Positions 34,253-42,427 of a stretch of DNA of 45,344 nucleotides are shown here, piece by piece. Each line of letters opens with the position of its first letter. Within the stretch, counting starts at the first letter, position 1. The notes below the pieces were generated by a model. The model was not told the origin of the DNA. It ran no database searches and saw only the letters and a program-made list of their open reading frames with translations. Source of the DNA: Dehalococcoidia bacterium (lineage in GTDB: Bacteria; Chloroflexota; Dehalococcoidia; GIF9; AB-539-J10). The position numbers and the translations under genes are program-made. The stretch covers positions 1 to 45,344 of the forward strand of contig JAFGFT010000016.1 in NCBI GenBank assembly GCA_016930935.1. Reading direction: 5' to 3'.

Positions 34253-35689
34253 CTATTCCTCCACATCGCAGATGAAGTTCTGCTGCATCTCAGGGTAGGA
34301 AATACTGCAATCGGTGCCCATCTCTCTTTCTGCCTCAGCGATGGCGTCCTCCATACTTTCGAACGGCTCGAAGCCGTTTCGACGCGCCGCCTCATAGTCC
34401 TTCGCACCAGCCAGTAGAACACGACGTGCGTGGTTGAAACCATACAACCCTTGCCCGTAAAGGATGAACGGATGTGCTCCGTGGAAGGCATACCCATAGC
34501 GATACGCGTGCACGTACTCCGGCCGGTGCGCGAACTCCTCAGAATACAGGTCCCAGAGCTCAACAGGATCCCGCTCGTAAGGCAACAAACGCTCGTACAC
34601 CTCTACGTATGACGGGGTATGCACAGGATGGAACTGTCTCGCGCAGGGATGGTGCATGATGAGAATGCCCCCCTTGCGCACGAGGGGCACGTTCTGAAAC
34701 AGGCCGTAGCTGTAGGACATCGCCAGATTACGCACCTGGATGGGGTTAATGACCGACATCTTCGAGTACGGGTCGCGATGGTTACCAAGACCGTACACAA
34801 CCACGTCAGATTGCCCCTTGACCTGCACTACCTGCTGTTTCTGCAGTATCTCAAGGCCAATCTCGTGCGTCTCCTTCGGGTGGCCGGCAGCAACGTGCAC
34901 AACCTGCTGGGGACTGGCGTTGTTCATGCAGCCCTCGATAAGCATCACGCGGCGTCCTTTTCTAGCCAGCGCATCCTCAATGACCTTCCCCATCTCGTTC
35001 AGCAGTTTCGGGAAGGCAGAGCGCTTCGGGTCGAGTGACGACTTGCCTGATGCCGTTGCGACTGGCCGGTGATGGTGACGGATACTACGGAAGCTGCTCA
35101 GCCCCACGACAACTGATTTCCACCCACCGTTGAAATGCGACCATGGTTGACTGATGTAGATGACCTGGTCCGACTCTATAACGAGTCGATTGACCTCCAC
35201 CTCCTGATGCCGATGAGTCTCTCCAAGGAAGACGAGATTATCTCTATCCTCAGCATCGTGGTTGAACAATTTGCTTGGACCGTACCGCACTGCAAGGTCA
35301 GGCCCGACCATGGTGCCCAGTTCACGATTCGTGAACTTGCGGTGCAATCCCACGGCACAGACGAGACGAACGTTCGCACGCTCCACTCCCAGCTTATCCA
35401 ACTCATCAAGCACTGTCTTGACGGCCACTTCACGGAACGGCGGTGACACCTCGGTGGGGAGGTAGCCGATAGGGTCATCGAACGCAATCAACACCTTTGA
35501 CGCGGGACCCACAAGCTTCGAAAGTGGCTCATGAGCGACGGGAGATGCGAGTGCGTCTCTGACTGCCTGAGCAACATCGTTCAGCGGAGCAAGAGGTGGG
35601 GTGTGCTGGCGAATGACTCTCGTTCTCTCCGGTAACCTGGCATTCAAAGTACTCGTACCGTACTGGATGTCCAATCGCTTGCCTTCCAT
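34253..35689 (-). CDS. LarA-like (DUF2088) protein, lactate-racemase family
   Basis: A 478-aa protein of the LarA/DUF2088 family, whose founding member is the nickel-pincer lactate racemase. Recognisable parts are the N-terminal ASKVLIAFDDPIGYLP, CAVGLHRKFTNREL (a LarA-like His), NHDAEDRDNLVFLG and SHFNGGWKSVVVGLSSFRSIRHHH with His and Lys in the active-site region. The C-terminal half is longer and richer in aromatic residues than in LarA. The start is ATG 35689 with GGAGG six bases upstream. LarB, LarC and LarE, which make the cofactor, are not adjacent. The substrate is likely a 2-hydroxyacid or related compound, but this is not shown. Confidence 0.83.
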   Translation of the reverse strand: MEGKRLDIQYGTSTLNARLPERTRVIRQHTPPLAPLNDVAQAVRDALASPVAHEPLSKLVGPASKVLIAFDDPIGYLPTEVSPPFREVAVKTVLDELDKLGVERANVRLVCAVGLHRKFTNRELGTMVGPDLAVRYGPSKLFNHDAEDRDNLVFLGETHRHQEVEVNRLVIESDQVIYISQPWSHFNGGWKSVVVGLSSFRSIRHHHRPVATASGKSSLDPKRSAFPKLLNEMGKVIEDALARKGRRVMLIEGCMNNASPQQVVHVAAGHPKETHEIGLEILQKQQVVQVKGQSDVVVYGLGNHRDPYSKMSVINPIQVRNLAMSYSYGLFQNVPLVRKGGILIMHHPCARQFHPVHTPSYVEVYERLLPYERDPVELWDLYSEEFAHRPEYVHAYRYGYAFHGAHPFILYGQGLYGFNHARRVLLAGAKDYEAARRNGFEPFESMEDAIAEAEREMGTDCSISYPEMQQNFICDVEE

Positions 35690-35734
35690 CTGGTCCCTCC
35701 TCAAACCGCAACTGTCCTATAACATGGTATACCC

Positions 35735-35764
35735 ATTTAGGACTGTGGGCCTTCCAACTGTCAA
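35735..35764 (-). promoter_or_regulatory. Possible promoter for the LarA-like gene
   Basis: A perfect TTGACA (35764-35759, minus strand) is followed after 18 bp by CTAAAT (35740-35735), a weak -10. It lies about 50 bp before the start. Confidence 0.35.
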
Positions 35765-35832
35765 CATTCGTCACTGCTCACTTCGGAACCAAGTCGAGTC
35801 AGGCGCATCGTCTGCGGCTGCTCACTAGTTCA

Positions 35833-35861
35833 TTGCGTCTGACAATCCCTTCCCATATAAT
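35833..35861 (+). promoter_or_regulatory. Promoter for the STT3 gene
   Basis: TTGCGT (35833-35838), a 17-bp spacer and a perfect TATAAT (35856-35861). Transcription should start near 35868, which supports the ATG at 35887 over the longer frame. Confidence 0.6.
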
Positions 35862-35886
35862 CTCGGTTGGAATCACACGTCCGGCT

Positions 35887-38232
35887 ATGAGTGCTCAAAG
35901 TCCTCGCTTTCCTTTGAATAGTCGTCTGCTCACAGTCCTGATACTTGTGGGCTGTGTTGCGATTGCCTTCGCCATTCGCGTCCTGTGGCCCTACAACAAT
36001 GTTTTTGTCGATGGTTCCGTATGGTTCAGAGGCATGGATCCCTGGTACCACATGCGTCTTGTCCATAATCTGATTCAGAACTTCCCTCACCTCACTCCTT
36101 TTGATCCCTACACATACTATCCCCACGGCATCATTCCACCCTTCCGCCCACTCACCGGCTGGTTGATTGCAGTACCGGCGCTCATTCTCGGCAAGGGGGC
36201 TCCATCGCCCCAACTCGTGGACACCGTTGGCGCTGTGTTCCCTGCAGTGCTCGGTTCGTTGACAGTGGTGCCGGCATATTTCATCGGTCGGAGTCTGTAC
36301 GGTCGACTGGCAGGAATCGTCAGTGCGGTTATTCTTGCCGTCATGCCCGGCGAGTTTCTGTCCCGGACCATGCTTGGATTCGCCGACCATCACGCCACCG
36401 AGTCGCTCTTCGCAGCCCTCACTCTACTGTTCGCAATGGTAGCGACAGACAGAGCAACTTCTGCTGGATTTACTTTACGGGGGATGCGCGCTCAACTTAC
36501 CACTACGGCGCGCAGTGCAGTTCTGTTCACGATTGCAGGGGGTGTCAGTCTTGGTCTCTACCTCCTCGCGTGGCGCGGCGGACTCATGATTCTGGCCGTT
36601 CTACTGCTCTATTCGCTCATTCGTATGATTCTTGACTATAGGCATGGCAAACGCATCGACGATGCAGTGCTCGTGTGTTCTTTGATGTCGGCCGTCGGGT
36701 CAGTCATGGTAGCGCCGCTTGTAGCCACAAGCTACATGTCAGACCTTCTCATTCTTGCTCTGTTTGCATCTACGTTTGGACCGATCGGCTTCTGGTTCAT
36801 CTCATCGTTCGCCTTGCGAAGGAGGTGGACATTCGGCAGATTCCTTCTCTTTCTTTCTGCCTTCGTACTCGTGGCAATTGCATTGGTCGCGCTGATCTGG
36901 CCCGCCGCCTTCGAGTATGCCAAAGTGGCGCTCTCTTTTATGCTTCTGTTCAGTTCCACGCATAGCATCACTGAGATGCAACCACTGCTGATGCCGAATG
37001 GGGTATTCGGCATGAGGGTGGCGTGGACCAACTTCGTCACCATTCTGCCCGCGTCCCTTCTCGCATTGGTCGTATTGTGGCGCTCCCCGCGAAGCCCGCA
37101 CAGCAACAAACTGACACTCTTCATTGTGTGGAGCATCTTCATGCTCTTCGTCGTTCTTGCCCAACGCAGGTTTGGCTACTACTACTCCCTGAACGCAGCG
37201 GTGCTTGTTGGACTCCTTGCAGCGTGGATATGGAACACTCGCTGGTGTCAGGGGCAGGTTTCTGCGCTCAAACACGCGCTTCCCATCTCGAAGAAACCAG
37301 CAGGAAAGAGTGAGAAGCGGGCGCTGCTGGCACATCGAAGAGAAAGACGCACATCTGCCGTCATGATTGCACTCGTCGTGGCACTGTTCTGCGCTGCGAC
37401 GGTCGTTCCATGCGTGCGTATGGCTCGCAATTTCGCTGTTGAACCCTCTCTGATGACGAATGGTTGGTACGAGACGCTCGTATGGCTGAGGGAGAACACA
37501 CCAGAGCCAATGCCTGCAGGCGCATTCATGGAGTTGATTGACCGCCCCACTGGCAGCCAGGACTATGATTATCCACCTGATTCGTACAGCATCATGGCGT
37601 GGTGGGACTACGGTCACTGGTTGACGTCAGTAAGCCAGAGAATACCTGTCTCGAATCCTTTCCAGGACGGCGCCAGGGTTGCCGCGAAGTACTTGAGTGC
37701 GCCCACGGAACAGGAAGGCACACCGCAACTCAAGGCACTCGATTCGCGCTACGTGGTAATCGACGGCAAGACATCTGTCGCATCGTTTCCTGCAGTGATC
37801 CAGTGGGCCGGCTACGAACGCGACGAGTTCATGGAAATCTACTCTCAGCGCACGGCCGACGGGGTGTGGGAGCCGATAGTGCTGTACTACCCCCGATACT
37901 ATGAATCCATGGCCGTCAGGCTGTACAACTTCTCTGCCGGGTCATCCCTGCCCGAAGAGTTCACGGTGATTCGCTACAAAGAGGACGAGGCAGCTCGCGA
38001 AGGAGAGAAGCAACTGGTTGGCGTGCAGACGTTCTCAACCTACGAGGATGCCATTGCCTACCTTGAAGAGTCTAACGACGGCCATCTCAGGCTGGTCAGT
38101 TCGGACCCCTTTGTTTCTGCGTGTCCTCTTGAGGCACTGCAAGGGTACAGTCCCGTCTTCTCATCCTCATCCACCATGCTGATAAGTGGCCATAGAATGC
38201 CCGAAGTAATGGTTTTCGAATGCCTCGACTGA
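35887..38232 (+). CDS. STT3-type oligosaccharyltransferase (PglB/AglB family)
   Basis: Membrane enzyme that moves a lipid-linked glycan onto asparagine in Asn-X-Ser/Thr sequons on the outer face of the membrane. It has 781 aa: a multi-pass N-terminal half and a soluble C-terminal domain. The catalytic features are present: the first acidic motif near D51-PWYH, the second D167-HH, the external-loop SITE motif (360-363, the family's S/TxxE), and a perfect WWDYG at 572-576 for sequon recognition. A basic cytoplasmic loop (about 470-500) splits the last helices. The start ATG 35887 lacks a strong ribosome site but fits the promoter. The following flippase gene and nearby glycosyltransferases support a protein N-glycosylation pathway. 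Confidence 0.93.
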   Translation: MSAQSPRFPLNSRLLTVLILVGCVAIAFAIRVLWPYNNVFVDGSVWFRGMDPWYHMRLVHNLIQNFPHLTPFDPYTYYPHGIIPPFRPLTGWLIAVPALILGKGAPSPQLVDTVGAVFPAVLGSLTVVPAYFIGRSLYGRLAGIVSAVILAVMPGEFLSRTMLGFADHHATESLFAALTLLFAMVATDRATSAGFTLRGMRAQLTTTARSAVLFTIAGGVSLGLYLLAWRGGLMILAVLLLYSLIRMILDYRHGKRIDDAVLVCSLMSAVGSVMVAPLVATSYMSDLLILALFASTFGPIGFWFISSFALRRRWTFGRFLLFLSAFVLVAIALVALIWPAAFEYAKVALSFMLLFSSTHSITEMQPLLMPNGVFGMRVAWTNFVTILPASLLALVVLWRSPRSPHSNKLTLFIVWSIFMLFVVLAQRRFGYYYSLNAAVLVGLLAAWIWNTRWCQGQVSALKHALPISKKPAGKSEKRALLAHRRERRTSAVMIALVVALFCAATVVPCVRMARNFAVEPSLMTNGWYETLVWLRENTPEPMPAGAFMELIDRPTGSQDYDYPPDSYSIMAWWDYGHWLTSVSQRIPVSNPFQDGARVAAKYLSAPTEQEGTPQLKALDSRYVVIDGKTSVASFPAVIQWAGYERDEFMEIYSQRTADGVWEPIVLYYPRYYESMAVRLYNFSAGSSLPEEFTVIRYKEDEAAREGEKQLVGVQTFSTYEDAIAYLEESNDGHLRLVSSDPFVSACPLEALQGYSPVFSSSSTMLISGHRMPEVMVFECLD

Positions 38233-38317
38233 GGACTGCGAACCGTAGGCGCTGGTGGGCCTTCTGTTGCGTGTCTCCGACATCAGAAATGACACCAACA
38301 GACGAAAAGGACGTGTC

Positions 38318-39616
38318 ATGTTCGGTGCAGCCACAGTGAGGGCCATCATCTCGCAACTGCGCAGCGAAGTCAGTTCATCTCTTCTGACCAACGCCTTGTA
38401 CATCATGTCTTCCCACGGCCTGATGGCCGTGCTTGGTTTCGTGTTCTGGGTCATTGTGGCCCGGTTCTACACCGAGGCGGAACTCGGCTATAGTGCCGCA
38501 ATAATATCAGCACTCGGGCTGGTTTCCATGATTGGCGGCATTGGGCTTAACTCATTTCTCGTTCGTTTTCTGCCTACGTCCGCAAGCCCCCGCAGCCTCG
38601 TCAATACATGTCTCACATACGGCAGTATCGCAACGCTTGCTGTCGCCCTCGTCTTTGTTGCAGGCATAGACATCTGGTCGCCCCGAATCGCGTTCGTGCG
38701 CAGTCAGCCAGTGTTCATGGCAGCATTCGCGAGTTTCGCCATTGCGAATAACCGATCCACTTTGTACGACTCCGCCTTTGTGGCTGGTAGAAAGTCGCGT
38801 TACCTGCTCACCAAAGGCGCCATCTTTGGAGGGGTCAAACTGGCGCTTCCTCTGCTCTTTGTACAGTACTTCCATGCGTTCGGCATTATCGCAAGCTGGG
38901 GTCTCGCAACAGCAGCAGCTATCGCTCTCTCCGGGTTCGTCCTCATGCCACGCGTCATACCCGACTATCGAGTGGGCGTAGAGCTTGGAGCACGAATTGT
39001 CAGGAGAGCATGGGGTTTCTCCGGCTTCAGCTACGTAATCAGCATCGTCACGGCGCTGCCAAAATTCCTGATGCCCCTGATGGTAATCAACATTCTCGGA
39101 CCAGAGGCAAATGCCTTCTTCTACATCGCGTGGGCTATATCGTCGATGCTCTTTTCCGTCCCTGGTTCAATTGCACATTCGCTCTTCGCCGAGGGTTCGC
39201 ACAACCGCCGCACGCTTATGAAGAACATCCGGCGCTCCATTGCCGGAGGGTTTGCCCTGCTTCTGCCTGCCATCCTGTTTATCCTGCTGTTCGGTGACGG
39301 ACTTCTCCTCGCATTTGGCTACGGCTACGCGGAACGGTCTATGGACTTGCTTCGTATCTTGTCATTGACCGGCATACCGCTGACAATCGAATCCATCTAC
39401 TTCGCCATTCTGAGAGTGAACGGTCGACTACAGGAGTTGCTCATCTGGCACACTGTCCTCAGCCTCGCGTTGCTTCTGGGGAGCTACTACTTCATCAGCA
39501 CGGCAGGAATGACCTCGATAGGATGGGTGTACTTCGGTGTGCACACTGTCGTTGCCATTCTCGTAGCCGTGCCAAGAAGACACATCTGGAGTGACACATC
39601 ATCCACAGGCTTGTGA
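38318..39616 (+). CDS. Polysaccharide/oligosaccharide flippase (Wzx-like)
   Basis: A 432-aa multi-pass membrane protein of the MOP exporter/Wzx group, which flips lipid-linked glycans to the outer face. It has about 12 hydrophobic segments, beginning NALYIMSSHGLMAVLGFVFW. The ARFYTEAELGYSAAIISALGL block after the first helix is typical of this family. The start is ATG 38318 (MFGAATV) with AAAGGA upstream; the longer frame is not used. It lies 85 bp after the STT3 gene on the same strand, so the two probably act in one pathway: assembly inside, flipping, then transfer by STT3. Confidence 0.9.
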   Translation: MFGAATVRAIISQLRSEVSSSLLTNALYIMSSHGLMAVLGFVFWVIVARFYTEAELGYSAAIISALGLVSMIGGIGLNSFLVRFLPTSASPRSLVNTCLTYGSIATLAVALVFVAGIDIWSPRIAFVRSQPVFMAAFASFAIANNRSTLYDSAFVAGRKSRYLLTKGAIFGGVKLALPLLFVQYFHAFGIIASWGLATAAAIALSGFVLMPRVIPDYRVGVELGARIVRRAWGFSGFSYVISIVTALPKFLMPLMVINILGPEANAFFYIAWAISSMLFSVPGSIAHSLFAEGSHNRRTLMKNIRRSIAGGFALLLPAILFILLFGDGLLLAFGYGYAERSMDLLRILSLTGIPLTIESIYFAILRVNGRLQELLIWHTVLSLALLLGSYYFISTAGMTSIGWVYFGVHTVVAILVAVPRRHIWSDTSSTGL

Positions 39617-39636
39617 AAAAGGACCGACGCGGTCCT
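39616..39636 (-). terminator. Rho-independent terminator of the epimerase operon
   Basis: On the minus strand a 6-bp stem (39636-39631 with 39625-39620) closes a five-base loop and runs directly into TTTTT (39620-39616). It lies about 100 bp after the epimerase stop, abutting the end of the flippase gene. Confidence 0.75.
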
Positions 39637-39734
39637 CACGTCCATGCGTCGTTGCCATGCCTCGCTCGTGCTGTAGCATCGCACAAGGCTGTCGTGAGGC
39701 CATGACTCAGTGGACCACAATGTCCGACGGGGGA

Positions 39735-40760
39735 CTACAGCACGGGTCCGGTCTTCTTGATCTGTTCTTCCACTGAAACCAGCAGGTTCATCCAGGGCAG
39801 GTTGTAGTAGATGGGGTGGTCGAAATTCGCTTTATGTCCATTTTTGAGCGCCCTGCCAATCTCTCTCGCGCCATCTTCGGGCGAGACAGACGGCACGAAT
39901 CCTACCATTTCCTTCAACAGAGACCCGGATACCCGATAGCTGCGAGAATCCTCTTGGTCATTGTTGACGGACATTGTCGTGTTGATATCCACACTGGCGA
40001 GAGCATCTGACACGCGTCTGGCAAGGTCAAGTATGACGTAGTTGTCATAGACCAGGTTGAACACGTGCCCTGCCACTCTCTCCTGCGGCGCTTCCAGACA
40101 CGCTACGTGCGCCTCCGCAACATCTCTCACATGCACCAGAGGGCGCCACGCCTCGCCCCCAAACCAGACATCAAGCTTCCCCGTTCTGAACGCGTGCATC
40201 ACGAAGGCGTTCAGAACGATATCCCACCGCATGCGAGGTGACAAACCGAATACGGTCGCCTGCCGCAATACAATAGGACAGAAGCCATCGCACGCCATCA
40301 TCCTGAGAGCATTCTCAGCATCCAGCTTTGAGCGTGCGTAGGCACTTTGCGGCGACGTTGCGTGTGTCTCCGTAGCTTCGCTATCCAACCAGAATCCATA
40401 CACTGCACATGTCGATGCAAAGGTGAAACGTTCAACTCCGCGCCTCTTGCACATCTCCGCGAAACGGACGGTACCCTGAAAATTGATGGACTCACTCGCT
40501 TCAGGATGAAACTCTGCCGTCGGGTCATTGCTGAGTGACCCAAGGTGGATGACTGCCCACACGCCGTCGAGCACCGAATCATCGATGGTTCGCACATCTC
40601 CGGGCACGAGATGTACCTTCTCCGAGACAGCGTCAAGAGACGCCGTGCCAAAGTAGAGTTTGTCCAGAACGACTACCTCGTAACCCCTGTGAATCAGGAT
40701 AGGTACAAGCACACTGCCGATGTAGCCGCAGCCTCCCGTGACTAGCACCTTTCGTGGCAT
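39735..40760 (-). CDS. NAD-dependent nucleotide-sugar epimerase/dehydratase
   Basis: A 341-aa extended SDR acting on nucleotide sugars. The Rossmann motif is TGGCGYIGS (8-16). The catalytic residues are S116 in FASTCAVYG and Y141-ARS-K145. VLRQATVFGLSPRMRWD and the RPLVHVRDVAEAHVACL region resemble 4-epimerases and dTDP-hexose ketoreductases. The start is ATG 40760 (MPRKVLVTGG). It begins 13 bp after the RmlC-like gene, so both are in one operon and likely make one activated deoxysugar or modified hexose for the glycan. Confidence 0.9.
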   Translation of the reverse strand: MPRKVLVTGGCGYIGSVLVPILIHRGYEVVVLDKLYFGTASLDAVSEKVHLVPGDVRTIDDSVLDGVWAVIHLGSLSNDPTAEFHPEASESINFQGTVRFAEMCKRRGVERFTFASTCAVYGFWLDSEATETHATSPQSAYARSKLDAENALRMMACDGFCPIVLRQATVFGLSPRMRWDIVLNAFVMHAFRTGKLDVWFGGEAWRPLVHVRDVAEAHVACLEAPQERVAGHVFNLVYDNYVILDLARRVSDALASVDINTTMSVNNDQEDSRSYRVSGSLLKEMVGFVPSVSPEDGAREIGRALKNGHKANFDHPIYYNLPWMNLLVSVEEQIKKTGPVL

Positions 40761-40773
40761 CACCTGGACGTAC

Positions 40774-41349
40774 CTACCGATGTGGTGGGCGTAACCAATC
40801 CCATGGTTTCCCCACGCGTTCGTCGACACTGGAGCCGTTGACAGATACCGGCACGATTGTCTCCGTATTCCATGGCAGCCTCTCTTCGTCAGGGTCGTTA
40901 TAGTCATACAGGCGAGTAGTACCGTATGCCAGAACAGCCGTACCGTTTCCAACCGCCCTGATTCCATGGTAGTAGTGACCGGGGATACGGACGACAGACA
41001 GTAGTCGGTCGCTCACGACCACACTGGACAGCTCACGCGTGGACGCTTCGTACGCACACAACTGCACTGTGCCACCAATCACGATGAAGTAGTCGACCTG
41101 ACCACGGGCGTGACGGTGCCATGCACGAACAACGCCCGGGAAAGTAGAACTGAGATTGAACTGAACCACCTCTTCAGAGAAGAATGAACGCCAATCCTCT
41201 CTGTAGAGCTCGCAGAAGAAGCCTCGCTCATCAGGATGCAGCGCCAGTTCTCGCACTTCAATGCCTTTCAAGAACACAGTCAACTCTCCGTGATGCATTC
41301 CACCAGGGGTCTCAGAGTTCGGCCGGGACCGTTCAGACTGTATGGACAT
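40774..41349 (-). CDS. RmlC-like dTDP-sugar epimerase/isomerase family protein
   Basis: A 191-aa cupin-fold protein related to dTDP-4-dehydrorhamnose 3,5-epimerase. DERGFFCELYREDW and VRAWHRHARGQVDYFIVIGG match the RmlC core, with the catalytic His in WHRH. The Lys that follows the Gln in RmlC (QxKL) is replaced (QVDY), and the later Asp of the epimerase signature is not evident. The usual 3,5-epimerisation is therefore doubtful, and a keto-isomerase or single-site epimerase is possible. A TATAAT at 41372-41367 lies 18 bp before the start, giving a very short leader. An internal ATG at 41298 is an alternative. Confidence 0.8.
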   Translation of the reverse strand: MSIQSERSRPNSETPGGMHHGELTVFLKGIEVRELALHPDERGFFCELYREDWRSFFSEEVVQFNLSSTFPGVVRAWHRHARGQVDYFIVIGGTVQLCAYEASTRELSSVVVSDRLLSVVRIPGHYYHGIRAVGNGTAVLAYGTTRLYDYNDPDEERLPWNTETIVPVSVNGSSVDERVGKPWDWLRPPHR

Positions 41350-41413
41350 TCCGAAAGCCGGACCATATTATACCTGAGTACCCGGACCTTCTGATAGAGT
41401 AACGAGCTTGCAC

Positions 41414-42427
41414 ATGACCACACCATCCATGACACATTCGCACAGCGAAACGCAGCCATTGGTAGCGGCGATTACCGTCAACTGGAACGGGCTTTCAGAC
41501 ACCCGAGAATGTCTCGATTCGCTCAAGAACCAGACGTATCAGAACCTCATTGTTGTGGTAGTTGACAATGCTTCCGATGGCGACGACGCCGAGCGCATTT
41601 CTGAAGCCTATGGCGATTTCGTGACCGTTGTCCGCACGAACACAAATCTGGGATGCGCAGGCGGATATAACACAGGAATTCGACACGTCTCAACATTGAT
41701 GAACCCGGACTATTTCATCGTCATTAACAACGATGTCACTGCGGACCAGAACATGGTCAAGACGCTCGTCGAGACGGCGGCTCTACACCCTGCCGCAGGC
41801 GTCATCGGTCCCAAGATCTTCTACAAGGACTATCACGGGCGCTCCGATGTCATCTGGTCTGCAGGGGGGACTATCAACAGATGGGCGCTCAAGATTCACC
41901 GGCAGCTGGGAGATGGCATCGTCGACTGTGCTGACTTCAACAATGAACGAGAGGTGGACTGGGTGAGTGGCGCGGCAATGCTGTTCACGCCTGAAGTCCT
42001 CCACGATGCGGGCTACTTCAATACGTGGTACTTCATCGGCCATGAGGATATCGAGTTCTGCCTGAAGGCAACCGCTACAGGCCACATGGTGACCTACGCA
42101 CCACGCGCACGCGCATGGCATGAAGTTGGAGCCTCAGCACGCAAGCTCAGCATAACCTATACTGACCCCGGCGCGTACTTCTACCTCATCAGGCAGACCT
42201 TCCCGCGGTACGTATACATGTACCATCTGGCGCTCTTTCCACTGCTGCTTGCCAGATGGACCGTTCTGTATATCGCCCGTAGCAGAGACCGCAACGCGCT
42301 GCGCCGATTTCTCCGTGACCTCCGGAGGTTCCTATCTGGCAGCAGGCGGAATACCACCAGGCCCCCGGACGCCGTTGCCGACTCCGCAGAAGGTCTGTTA
42401 GACGCCGGCCCCGCCAGTCCGGGCTAG
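41414..42427 (+). CDS. GT2 family glycosyltransferase (rhamnosyltransferase-like)
   Basis: A 337-aa GT-A-fold glycosyltransferase of family 2, WbbL-like, that adds a sugar from a nucleotide donor to a lipid-linked acceptor. ITVNWNGLSDTRECLDSL and VVVDNASDG open the domain. NLGCAGGYNTGI, the metal-binding INNDVT, GAAMLFTPEVL and GHEDIEFCLKATATGH follow. A hydrophobic stretch near 265-285 may attach it to the membrane. The start is ATG 41414; a TTG two codons earlier is possible. It overlaps the tail of the convergent SAF-domain gene by 30 bp. Confidence 0.9.
   Translation: MTTPSMTHSHSETQPLVAAITVNWNGLSDTRECLDSLKNQTYQNLIVVVVDNASDGDDAERISEAYGDFVTVVRTNTNLGCAGGYNTGIRHVSTLMNPDYFIVINNDVTADQNMVKTLVETAALHPAAGVIGPKIFYKDYHGRSDVIWSAGGTINRWALKIHRQLGDGIVDCADFNNEREVDWVSGAAMLFTPEVLHDAGYFNTWYFIGHEDIEFCLKATATGHMVTYAPRARAWHEVGASARKLSITYTDPGAYFYLIRQTFPRYVYMYHLALFPLLLARWTVLYIARSRDRNALRRFLRDLRRFLSGSRRNTTRPPDAVADSAEGLLDAGPASPG

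Noticed and set aside
36117-37617. Long minus-strand frames opposite STT3.
   Set aside because: Shadow frames of a clear STT3 gene; no motifs or ribosome sites.
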